Below are positions 57,489 through 64,000 of a DNA stretch of 64,000 nucleotides, in pieces. Every line of letters starts with the position of its first letter. The stretch's first letter is position 1. Under the pieces are notes generated by a model. That model searched no databases, was not told the origin of the DNA, and was given only the letters and a program-made list of their open reading frames with translations. Position numbers and translations under genes: made by a program. This DNA is from Bacillota bacterium (GTDB lineage: Bacteria; Bacillota; Clostridia; Christensenellales; Pumilibacteraceae): assembly GCA_009780325.1 (NCBI GenBank), contig WRAF01000001.1, forward strand, positions 1 through 64,000, read 5' to 3'.

Positions 57489-57730
57489 CGGCGTTCCCCG
57501 ATAAAGCTAACGATAGCGACTTTACCACGCAACTATTATATTCTTCTATCAAGTGTGGGCTTGCTGTAAACATAGCAGATTTAGGCTTGAATGTCCTACA
57601 CGATTTAGTGGCGTATTCGGCAAAGATTGATGCCGAGGCGTTAAAGAGTAGCGGAGGGGCAACAGGCGGAACTAAGTCGCCACCAATGAATCTAGCAGGT
57701 CTAACAAAACTCGGGAGGATGCGAGGCTAA
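57087..57730 (+). CDS. Tail assembly chaperone GT fusion by -1 frameshift
   Basis: Slippage at A AAA AAG (57458-57464) joins the first 126 codons to 88 codons of the -1 frame (57464-57730), giving about 214 residues. The -1 frame is open with protein-like sequence (SIKCGLAVNIADLGL), and its stop TAA overlaps the start of the next gene. This matches the gpG/gpGT arrangement known in siphoviruses. Confidence 0.78.
57458..57499 (+). promoter_or_regulatory. Programmed -1 frameshift site with pseudoknot-capable RNA
   Basis: Slippery A AAA AAG (57458-57464). GGGGAAC (57470-57476) pairs with GTTCCCC (57493-57499), beginning 5 bases after the slip site. In addition GCCGC (57464-57468) can pair with GCGGC (57488-57492), giving an H-type pseudoknot, although that stem starts within the heptamer. 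The simple hairpin with a 5-base spacer is the stronger candidate. Confidence 0.8.
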
Positions 57731-58122
57731 TGGACGGCGTAACCAAAGAGCTAATAGAATACTTGATGAGCATAGGCGACATGGCAGGCAAAAGCAAAGA
57801 GGTAATAATGCAGCAGGTCGACATAGAGGCGGAGGCGCTTAGAGAGCAACTATTCAAAACAACCCCACGCCGATATGGCGACTTGGTGCGAAGTCTACAA
57901 AAAATAATCGTCACCAACCGCCACAACTGGTACGGCTACCGCCTAGAATTTGCAGGGAGCAATGTGGCAGGAGTGCCGTACCAGAAGATAGCAAACATCT
58001 TAAATTTCGGCTCTAGCACCATCAAAGGCACACGGTTTATTAGTAAAGCAATTCGCACCCTACGAGGCATGGACGAGCGCATAGCCAAAAGGTTTGAAGA
58101 AGAGGCAGAAAAAAACTCCTAA
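57730..58122 (+). CDS. HK97 gp10-like tail protein
   Basis: 130 residues with DLVRSLQKIIV and ANILNFGSSTIKGTRFISKAI, the C-terminal signature of HK97 gp10-type tail-associated proteins. Usually this gene precedes the tail tube; here it follows the chaperones. Starts at TAATG with the frameshift product stop. Confidence 0.72.
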   Translation: MDGVTKELIEYLMSIGDMAGKSKEVIMQQVDIEAEALREQLFKTTPRRYGDLVRSLQKIIVTNRHNWYGYRLEFAGSNVAGVPYQKIANILNFGSSTIKGTRFISKAIRTLRGMDERIAKRFEEEAEKNS

Positions 58123-58138
58123 AACCACCTGATTTTGT

Positions 58139-58192
58139 TTGACACCACTTATTTGTATAGTGTAAAATAACATATAGACAATCGTCTATATG
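58139..58192 (+). promoter_or_regulatory. ArsR-type promoter and operator
   Basis: TTGACA (58139-58144), 18-base spacer, TAAAAT (58163-58168). Immediately downstream is a perfect inverted repeat CATATAGAC-N4-GTCTATATG (58171-58192), typical of ArsR/SmtB operators. Binding would block transcription of the cassette. Confidence 0.85.
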
Positions 58193-58212
58193 ACACTTGT
58201 CAAAAACAACTT

Positions 58213-58521
58213 ATGCAAATACAATACGGACACGGCGAATACGCTATAATATTCAAAGCAATGGGCGATGAGACAAGGCTCAAAATTTTGTCAATGCTTA
58301 CAAGGGGTCAAACTTGTGCCTGCAAGATTTTGGAAGCGTTTAATTTTACCCAGCCAACATTATCTTACCACATGAGGCAACTAACTGACAGTGGGTTGGT
58401 TGAAGCAGAAAAGCGAGGCAAATGGGTGCATTACTCAATCTGCAAAGAGAGAGTAGACCTAATAGCCGAATTTATAAACGCCGTATCAAAAATAGATGTT
58501 TGCAAAGGGGAGAATTGCTAA
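58213..58521 (+). CDS. ArsR-family metal/metalloid repressor
   Basis: 102 residues. Winged HTH: MGDETRLKILSMLTRGQ, then QPTLSYHMRQLTDSGLVEAEKRGKWVHY. CAC in TCACKILEAF lies at the metal-site helix of ArsR-type sensors, and a second Cys pair sits at the C-terminus (CKGENC). The operator lies just upstream, so autoregulation is likely. The ligand could be arsenite or another thiophilic metal. Starts the moron inserted in the tail operon. Confidence 0.9.
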   Translation: MQIQYGHGEYAIIFKAMGDETRLKILSMLTRGQTCACKILEAFNFTQPTLSYHMRQLTDSGLVEAEKRGKWVHYSICKERVDLIAEFINAVSKIDVCKGENC

Positions 58522-58724
58522 TGAGTAAATGTTCAAGCGTGAAAGAGTGTGCCTGCCCAAAGGTAGAATGCCTAAACCACTCTAAATGCTGTGCTTGCGT
58601 GATAAAGCACCGAGAGACCGACAGTCTGCCTTTTTGTTTGTTTTTAGACAATGGAGGCGATAAGTCAATACAAAATTATTACAAAGTGCTAAAACAGCGT
58701 TTTGAAAGCGAGGATAAAAAATGA
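58521..58724 (+). CDS. DUF6485-like Cys-rich protein
   Basis: 67 residues from ATG 58521. Dense cysteines: CACPKVECLNHSKCCACVIKH followed by LPFC match DUF6485. Probably binds metal. Overlaps the ferredoxin-like gene by 4 bases. Often found beside ArsR regulators. Confidence 0.78.
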   Translation: MSKCSSVKECACPKVECLNHSKCCACVIKHRETDSLPFCLFLDNGGDKSIQNYYKVLKQRFESEDKK

Positions 58725-59065
58725 AGCCAAGAGTAAGAATGAACAACTGCTTTGCAAGTCAAAGTGTATGCACAGCGATAAAATGCTGTCCGACAAAGGC
58801 AATTAGTTATATTGAGGCCAGTGAGCCAATCTTAGATAAGGTGCTAAATTGCAACTGTAACGACCCAAACCGAGAGGGCAAAGTGCCTGTAACTTGCACC
58901 GCTGGCGGCTGTAGCGACACAGGTTGCGGAAGTAACGATTTGTATGCTTGCGGAGGCAACCCTCACGGGCGTATTATTATTGACTACAATAAGTGCGTAG
59001 AGTGTGGGCTGTGTGCAAAAGAATGTTGTGGCAGTGCAATAGATATGGTAAAAGACTTGTCGTAA
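58721..59065 (+). CDS. Ferredoxin-like 4Fe-4S protein
   Basis: 114 residues with a C-terminal 4Fe-4S motif NKCVECGLCAKECCGSAI and an extra Cys-rich middle (NCNCNDPN...CGSNDLYACGG). TAA at 59063 is followed in frame by codons for EPTKGNCCSSGCC and a second TAA (59105-59107), a Cys tail typical of related proteins, so this stop may be premature. Confidence 0.8.
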   Translation: MKPRVRMNNCFASQSVCTAIKCCPTKAISYIEASEPILDKVLNCNCNDPNREGKVPVTCTAGGCSDTGCGSNDLYACGGNPHGRIIIDYNKCVECGLCAKECCGSAIDMVKDLS

Positions 59066-59131
59066 GAGCCGACAAAAGGTAATTGCTGTAGTAGTGGCTG
59101 TTGCTAACAAAATTTAATAATTTAGATATTC

Positions 59132-59161
59132 AAACGCATTTCTTTTAGAGATGCGTTTTTT
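59132..59161 (+). terminator. Terminator after the ArsR cassette
   Basis: AAACGCAT pairs with ATGCGTTT across 11 bases, followed by TTT. It separates the cassette from the tape measure gene. Confidence 0.85.
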
Positions 59162-59187
59162 CTATGCCAAAACAAGGAGGACAGAGG

Positions 59188-60765
59188 ATGGCAACAAAGG
59201 TCGGGCGGAGTCTGTCCGAGATAGATAATAAGGTTAGGGCGTTAAGCCAGAGCATAAAAGAGAGTACAAAAAAGACTAAGGAGCTTGACCGCACACTAAA
59301 ACTTGACCCACGCAATACGCAAGTAGCCGCCCAACAAATGAGGGCTTTGGGTCAGCAAATCGGGCAGGCGACACAGCAGGTGGCATTACTCAAGCAACGC
59401 CAAGCGGAGGCTAATCGGGAGTTGCAACAGGGCAACATTACAGAGGCGGAGTTTAAGAAAATTGAGGCAAGCGTACAGGCGGCAGAGTTGCAGTTGCAAC
59501 GATTCAATGCACAACTTCGCAATGTGCAAAGGGCGCAGGTGGATAGGCTTGCTAATCAATTTAATAAAGTCACACGCAGTTTGCAACAAGCCCAAAGAGC
59601 GGCACAAACATTTTCTCGCATTGCAATGGGCTTGGTTGCTGTTGTTGCAGGGGCGATAACAGCATTCACAAGACACGCAACAACGCTAGCGGATTTGGCA
59701 GATGCCTACGATATGTGCATAGAACGCCTGCAACGCAAGCGAGGAGTTTTTGCAGATGTAACGGGCAGTGCAGATAATTTTAATAGAAGTCTTGACCGTC
59801 TTAATAATCGCCTTAATCGCATAACGCTTGGCACGGGTATCGCTTACGAGAGGATACTCGCTCATATAGGAGTAGCAAGCCGAGATGCAGAGGGGCGGAC
59901 ACGCTCGCTCGCCGATGTGTATGACGAGGTAATCGCAGCACTTAGAGAGATGGAAGATATTCAAATGCGAAACCGACTAGCGTACGAATTATTTGGCGAA
60001 GAGGCAATACACATTATAGAGATTTTGGAGTTGTGTATCGAAGAGTATGAGCGATTAAAGCAAGCACAGTACGAGGCGAATATCATAAGCGAAGAGCAGG
60101 CGGAGGCAGCGAGAGCTGTGCAGGAGGCGTGGGATGAAGTACGGAAAGAATTTATAATGACAGGGGCAGAGCTTGCAACAAGTTTATTGCCCCTTATCCA
60201 AACGCTAGCCGAGCTTATAAAAAACTTTCTACTACCAATCCTAACAACTGTCGCCGAGTGGTTTGCAGGAATGTCGCCTTGGCAGCAGGGCTTTATGATA
60301 TTCCTATTATTCCTTGTGATGTTCCTCCCAAAACTTATAGTAATGGGCAAAGGTGTCGCAATGATAATCCGCAAAATCGCCTTAGCCAAGAAAAAGGCAG
60401 CAGTAGGAGCAAAAGCATTAAGTATAGCATCCACACCACTGCAACCAATCTTGCTAGCAGTGGCGGCAGTAATACTAATACTTGCAACACTATTCGCTTT
60501 CCTTACAGGGCGTAGCCGAGAGTTATCAAGTACGATGGATAGACAAACAGGCTCGCTTAATCGCTTAGGCAATGCTTATGACGATTTAGGCACGAATGTC
60601 GCCCACAATACAAACCAAGTATCACAAAACCACAACCGCACTAGCGCCGATGTAAATGTAACGATAGATGCACGAGGCGACACACCAATAAGTCAAGAGA
60701 ACGCCGAACTTGTGGCGGACATTTTGGCAGAGCGGATAAATAAAGAGTTGGGAGGAAAAATATAA
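59188..60765 (+). CDS. Tail tape measure protein
   Basis: About 525 residues from ATG 59188, with AAGGAGG 7 bases upstream; ATG 59164 is an alternative. Coiled coil at 1-140, then hydrophobic segments (IAMGLVAVVAGAITAF; FMIFLLFLVMFLPKLIVM; ILLAVAAVILILATLFAFL). Short for a tape measure, so a short tail of about 80 nm is expected if the usual 0.15 nm per residue holds. Confidence 0.9.
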   Translation: MATKVGRSLSEIDNKVRALSQSIKESTKKTKELDRTLKLDPRNTQVAAQQMRALGQQIGQATQQVALLKQRQAEANRELQQGNITEAEFKKIEASVQAAELQLQRFNAQLRNVQRAQVDRLANQFNKVTRSLQQAQRAAQTFSRIAMGLVAVVAGAITAFTRHATTLADLADAYDMCIERLQRKRGVFADVTGSADNFNRSLDRLNNRLNRITLGTGIAYERILAHIGVASRDAEGRTRSLADVYDEVIAALREMEDIQMRNRLAYELFGEEAIHIIEILELCIEEYERLKQAQYEANIISEEQAEAARAVQEAWDEVRKEFIMTGAELATSLLPLIQTLAELIKNFLLPILTTVAEWFAGMSPWQQGFMIFLLFLVMFLPKLIVMGKGVAMIIRKIALAKKKAAVGAKALSIASTPLQPILLAVAAVILILATLFAFLTGRSRELSSTMDRQTGSLNRLGNAYDDLGTNVAHNTNQVSQNHNRTSADVNVTIDARGDTPISQENAELVADILAERINKELGGKI

Positions 60766-61670
60766 TGCCAAAGCAACAAAGAAGATTTTGGTTAGTAAAT
60801 GCAAGCGGAGCAGTGTGGGATTTGACAAGCAACAGTGAGGCAACGGCAAACGCCAACTTTATGTACGCACCGCAGGGCTTAGGTATCCGCACAAGGGTAA
60901 ATAGTTTTAGCGTTGACAATACCTACTTTGTAGAAAACTTATCTACCCAGACACAAACAATTCAAGGCGTGCTAATTTTTTACGGGTACGAGCATTTTAG
61001 TCAATTTGTAGATTTTGTAGGCAACATCAACACCGATACAAGACTACGGCTTTGTTACAGCACGGACGGCACAACTCACGCCACACCAAACAACAAACCG
61101 TGGTATAAAGAAGTCTTAATAACTGACCTACGCAAAGAAGAGATAGATAGGCATTACGCAGTATTGCGTGTGCCTATTTCTTTTACGGCATTATCCCGTT
61201 GGAAACAAGACATAGAGATAACGCTAGAATTAGCACGAACAGGAACGCCCCTAACTTTCCCTTATGTGTATCCGTATTTTTTCGGTGGCAGTAACAACAT
61301 GGCTGTCGAGATAGTCAATAACGGCTTGCCGACAAGTGCAAGGATACGCACGGAGGGCATAACCGACACGCCGTTGTTTCGTCTTATACGAGATGGCAAG
61401 ATTTTGTCGCAAGCAAAATACCATCTTACAGTTGGGGCTAATCAGCATCTTGTTATAGACAGCGACCCTGCTAATCAAGAGGCGGCACTCTATACACAAA
61501 ACGGCAACAACCTAATCCGTGAAGATGTCTATAATGCAGGCGAGGCGGATTATGCGTTTGCAAATTTTATATCAATCCCGAGCGGAACGAGTTGGTTTTT
61601 GGCAAGCGCGACAAATGCAAATTTTGGGAGGGTACAAGTCAGCATGAGTTGGCTAAAAGAATTGTTATGA
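60765..61670 (+). CDS. Distal tail protein-like
   Basis: 301 residues. Begins at the tape measure stop (TAATG). Beta-rich with RFWLVNASGAVWDLTSN, GIRTRVNSFSVDNTYFV and a late jelly-roll-like region; matches siphovirus Dit family pattern in position and shape. Overlaps the next gene by 4 bases. Confidence 0.8.
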   Translation: MPKQQRRFWLVNASGAVWDLTSNSEATANANFMYAPQGLGIRTRVNSFSVDNTYFVENLSTQTQTIQGVLIFYGYEHFSQFVDFVGNINTDTRLRLCYSTDGTTHATPNNKPWYKEVLITDLRKEEIDRHYAVLRVPISFTALSRWKQDIEITLELARTGTPLTFPYVYPYFFGGSNNMAVEIVNNGLPTSARIRTEGITDTPLFRLIRDGKILSQAKYHLTVGANQHLVIDSDPANQEAALYTQNGNNLIREDVYNAGEADYAFANFISIPSGTSWFLASATNANFGRVQVSMSWLKELL

Positions 61671-62740
61671 CAAGATACAAAATATACGACCGCTTAACGC
61701 TAGAATTAAGAGATAGCGGAGTGGTGCGAGATTATGTTGTGGACTTAGATTATTTGACCAACAATAACTCAACAATGCGCCTAGTGCGAGAGAGTAAAGG
61801 TTTTAAGGGCGACATTCTAGCGATTAGCGAGGGAGTAGACCTAATCGCTTTGGGCGTAATAACGGCAATAGACAACACGGAACTGCGTATACAATTTAAG
61901 CACATGAAAGAATTGTTTAACGATTCAATCTTAAATGTCTTTAAGTGGACGGGTCTGCTAGACAAAAAGTTTGATGCCGTGCAGGGGTTAAGAGTGCTAA
62001 TAGAATACGCCTTTATAAACACCACTGACAGCCTCCGCAGGCTACCGCTAACCATCCGCACCTTTGGGCAAAACCTAAACGCCGTGTGGATAGACGACAG
62101 CGATACAATTGATATGCAGTATTTTATTGATTGGTGTTTTGACCATTACAATATTTATATCAACTGCGATATTGACTTTGCTAACAAGCGAATAATAGTG
62201 GATATTATTAAAAACGACACCGAGGGGCTTATCTTAAAAGACAATATAAAGTTATCTAAACCCGAGTTTGACAGCCAAGAGTTGCCCCGAGAGAACAGGG
62301 CTTTGCTATTCAATAAGTACACAGGGGTAATCGTTAATAGTTGGTTTTTGTTACAAAATAACACGCTAACAACAAACGCCAACCACCCACAAAGGCTTTA
62401 TCCCGTATCCACACGCCATGTCGAGTGGGATGAAGTGGATGCGATAAGAGAGGGATACACTCAAGAAGATTTAGTCAAAAGCGAGATTCAAGGCAATGTC
62501 TACAACCACTGCGTACAGGTGCAACTAGCCAAAAAGCAAACAATGATGCCTGCACGGCGATTTAACTACGGCGACCAAGTGCGAATTGTGTACGAGGGCA
62601 GGAGTTACGATACAATCTTCACAGGTCTAAAATTTAGAAAAGACAATCCATTCTACACCTGCATATTCGGTCACGCTCGCATAGACTTTACCGACCGAAT
62701 GAAGATATTCAATAAAAGACAATACCAAAGGAGGACTTAA
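61667..62740 (+). CDS. Tail hub / Tal-like protein
   Basis: 357 residues from ATG 61667. Beta-rich N-terminus (YKIYDRLTLELRDSGVVRDYVVDL) followed by hub-like segments (YGDQVRIVYEGRSYD). The Tal/hub role is inferred from position after Dit. No endopeptidase motif seen. Confidence 0.72.
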   Translation: MTRYKIYDRLTLELRDSGVVRDYVVDLDYLTNNNSTMRLVRESKGFKGDILAISEGVDLIALGVITAIDNTELRIQFKHMKELFNDSILNVFKWTGLLDKKFDAVQGLRVLIEYAFINTTDSLRRLPLTIRTFGQNLNAVWIDDSDTIDMQYFIDWCFDHYNIYINCDIDFANKRIIVDIIKNDTEGLILKDNIKLSKPEFDSQELPRENRALLFNKYTGVIVNSWFLLQNNTLTTNANHPQRLYPVSTRHVEWDEVDAIREGYTQEDLVKSEIQGNVYNHCVQVQLAKKQTMMPARRFNYGDQVRIVYEGRSYDTIFTGLKFRKDNPFYTCIFGHARIDFTDRMKIFNKRQYQRRT

Positions 62741-62741
62741 A

Positions 62742-63677
62742 ATGGGATTTTTCTTAAAAGGCTTGGGAGACCCAGCTACAGGGCATAACGAGATTTTGCC
62801 CAGCTTTGATGCAGCGATATATGCGTTTCTAGCCCAGAACGCAGGAGGCGTATGCAACAGCGGAGCAAACTTTGCCGCCACCACAACCGATAGGGGCGTG
62901 AGTATCAATAGCGGATTATGTTATGTAAACGGCTACTTTGGTATGAGCGATAGCCCTACAATACTCAACTTTAATTTCCCGAGTGGCTCGGCACAATTTG
63001 CTAGAGTATTCGCAGAAGTTAATTTATCCGTTACACCGCATAGGTTTAGCGTTAGGGCAACCAATCAATCAACATCTAGCAACATACAACTTACGCAAGA
63101 TAATCTAAGTATAGCCGCAAGCGGACTGCATCAAATACCGCTGTTTTTGGTGCAACTCAATAACAATCGCACCATAACAATAACCGACCAACGCAATATG
63201 CTACATCGTATCGCAGAGGCTCAAAACGCCGTTCACTTAACAGGCAGTATAGCCAACGCCGCCACAGCCACAACGCAGACGGCGAATAACAATTCTACCC
63301 GAGTAGCGACAACCGCATACGCCGACAGGGCGGCACAAAATGCCTTAAATATAACCACCGCCTCTATCGTTGGTGGCAATGGCACTGTTAGGAGGCAGGG
63401 CAATTTTGTCATTCTTAACGGCACAGGCACAGCAGGTGTCGTGCCAGAGGGCTTTCGTCCACGGGCGACAGTAGCGATAGGGGCGAACGCAGGGTTGAGT
63501 GGGCAAGCGATGGCACAGTGGCCAGAGATGACCAATGTGTCGGGAGCAGTTATGGGTAGTGTAACAGCGGCAGGCGTTATAAGTATCGCAGGGCAAGTTA
63601 TGGGCAGTGGTAGCAATATCGCTGTTTTTGCAGGCATAAGCGGAACAGTAACTTATAACGGAGGATGGGAGGTTTAA
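62742..63677 (+). CDS. Tail fibre / receptor-binding-like protein
   Basis: 311 residues. N-terminal globular domain, then a repetitive Ala/Thr/Asn-rich shaft with TRVATTAYADRAAQNAL, a motif common in tail-fibre shafts, and a beta-rich tip (VVPEGFRPRATVAIG). Candidate host-recognition protein. Confidence 0.82.
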   Translation: MGFFLKGLGDPATGHNEILPSFDAAIYAFLAQNAGGVCNSGANFAATTTDRGVSINSGLCYVNGYFGMSDSPTILNFNFPSGSAQFARVFAEVNLSVTPHRFSVRATNQSTSSNIQLTQDNLSIAASGLHQIPLFLVQLNNNRTITITDQRNMLHRIAEAQNAVHLTGSIANAATATTQTANNNSTRVATTAYADRAAQNALNITTASIVGGNGTVRRQGNFVILNGTGTAGVVPEGFRPRATVAIGANAGLSGQAMAQWPEMTNVSGAVMGSVTAAGVISIAGQVMGSGSNIAVFAGISGTVTYNGGWEV

Positions 63678-63712
63678 GTGAAGAATTTAGACAATAGGAG
63701 GATTTGCCGACA

Positions 63713-64000
63713 ATGGCACAAATAAAAATACGGTTATTAAGTAACCGAAGAAACCAAGTAGAAATGGCAAACCGCCATAAACTTATAGCAGGCGAGAATT
63801 TATCCACTGCAATAAGAGTAGAGTATCCACCCGAGTTTGAGAGCCACTCAAAGAGGGTGGATTTTCTTAACGAGCGAGGCGAGAAATGGACGATAGGATT
63901 ATATACGCCCGAGTTTAACGATTACGACATAGACTTTGACCGCTTAAAATTGAGCTTCAAACTCCCAAACGAGGTAACAGTAGACGGCGAATTGACAGTG
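63713..64000 (+). CDS. Baseplate-type protein (3' end cut off by window)
   Basis: ATG 63713 with AGGAGG 11 bases upstream; the frame is open to the right edge, 96 codons visible. Beta-rich N-terminus (VEYPPEFESHSKRVDFL, then IGLYTPEFNDYDIDFDRL), like BppU-type baseplate N-terminal domains. Tentative. Confidence 0.7.
   Translation, partial: MAQIKIRLLSNRRNQVEMANRHKLIAGENLSTAIRVEYPPEFESHSKRVDFLNERGEKWTIGLYTPEFNDYDIDFDRLKLSFKLPNEVTVDGELTV

Noticed and set aside
59961..60572. 203-codon minus-strand frame in the tape measure gene
   Set aside because: Antisense shadow; no start signals and no recognisable sequence.

Overview
The window looks like chromosomal accessory DNA of an uncultured low-to-mid GC member of the Bacillota (Clostridia-like). 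The reasons are strong AGGAGG ribosome-binding sites, frequent TTG and GTG starts, A/T-rich sigma-A type promoters, and a siphovirus with Gram-positive HK97-type architecture. No rRNA, tRNA or CRISPR array was recognised. No core chromosomal gene anchors the taxonomy, so the host call is inference.

Left third (1-31.3 kb): a defence and stress island. It opens with a type I restriction-modification operon (hsdM cut by the window edge, hsdS, hsdR). A RloC/PrrC-like anticodon-nuclease ATPase, split by a -1 frameshift at an A6 run, follows 18 bases later, and then a Hachiman pair (hamA, hamB). A co-directional train of twelve small metabolic or stress genes follows with almost no gaps: YjbQ, MazG-like, nitroreductase, alpha/beta hydrolase, SDR, Dabb, DNA-alkylation repair, DUF3781, PNPOx, DUF3788, YjbR and a YdeI-GNAT fusion. 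A strong terminator closes it. Next come an IS21 istA remnant, a protein made of seven winged-helix repeats, several unrecognised genes (one with a HEPN-like RxxxxxH motif), a GGNCC-type (Eco47II-like) type II restriction-modification pair followed by a DNA glycosylase and a FRG-domain protein, and, on the minus strand, an ABC-three-component (ABC-3C) conflict system with a small XRE regulator.

Right two thirds (31.4 kb to the edge): a long-tailed, HK97-like prophage or phage read left to right. Order: early and replication genes (sigma-like, SNF2 helicase, Gp157-like, primase-helicase, VRR-NUC), HNH, probable cos region, terS. Then about 10 kb of cargo: a C5 methyltransferase, a phage SAM synthetase, a PAPS-reductase-like protein, a double-HTH repressor with its own divergent operators, a ParB-methyltransferase fusion and many tiny genes. 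Then terL, portal, protease, capsid, connectors, tail tube, frameshifted tail chaperones, tape measure, distal tail, tail hub and fibre. An ArsR-controlled cysteine-rich iron-sulfur cassette is inserted in the tail operon. No integrase or lysis gene is in the window, so the prophage probably continues to the right.

Most unusual signals: a dispersed element (CCTCGACTTAAAAA-N5/6-GTGCGGCATGAT) present four times just upstream of cargo genes; a helically phased array of TAATTA boxes; a switch-like operator region of four 19-bp half-sites inside the cargo; and a slippery A AAA AAG followed by pseudoknot-capable sequence in the tail chaperone genes.
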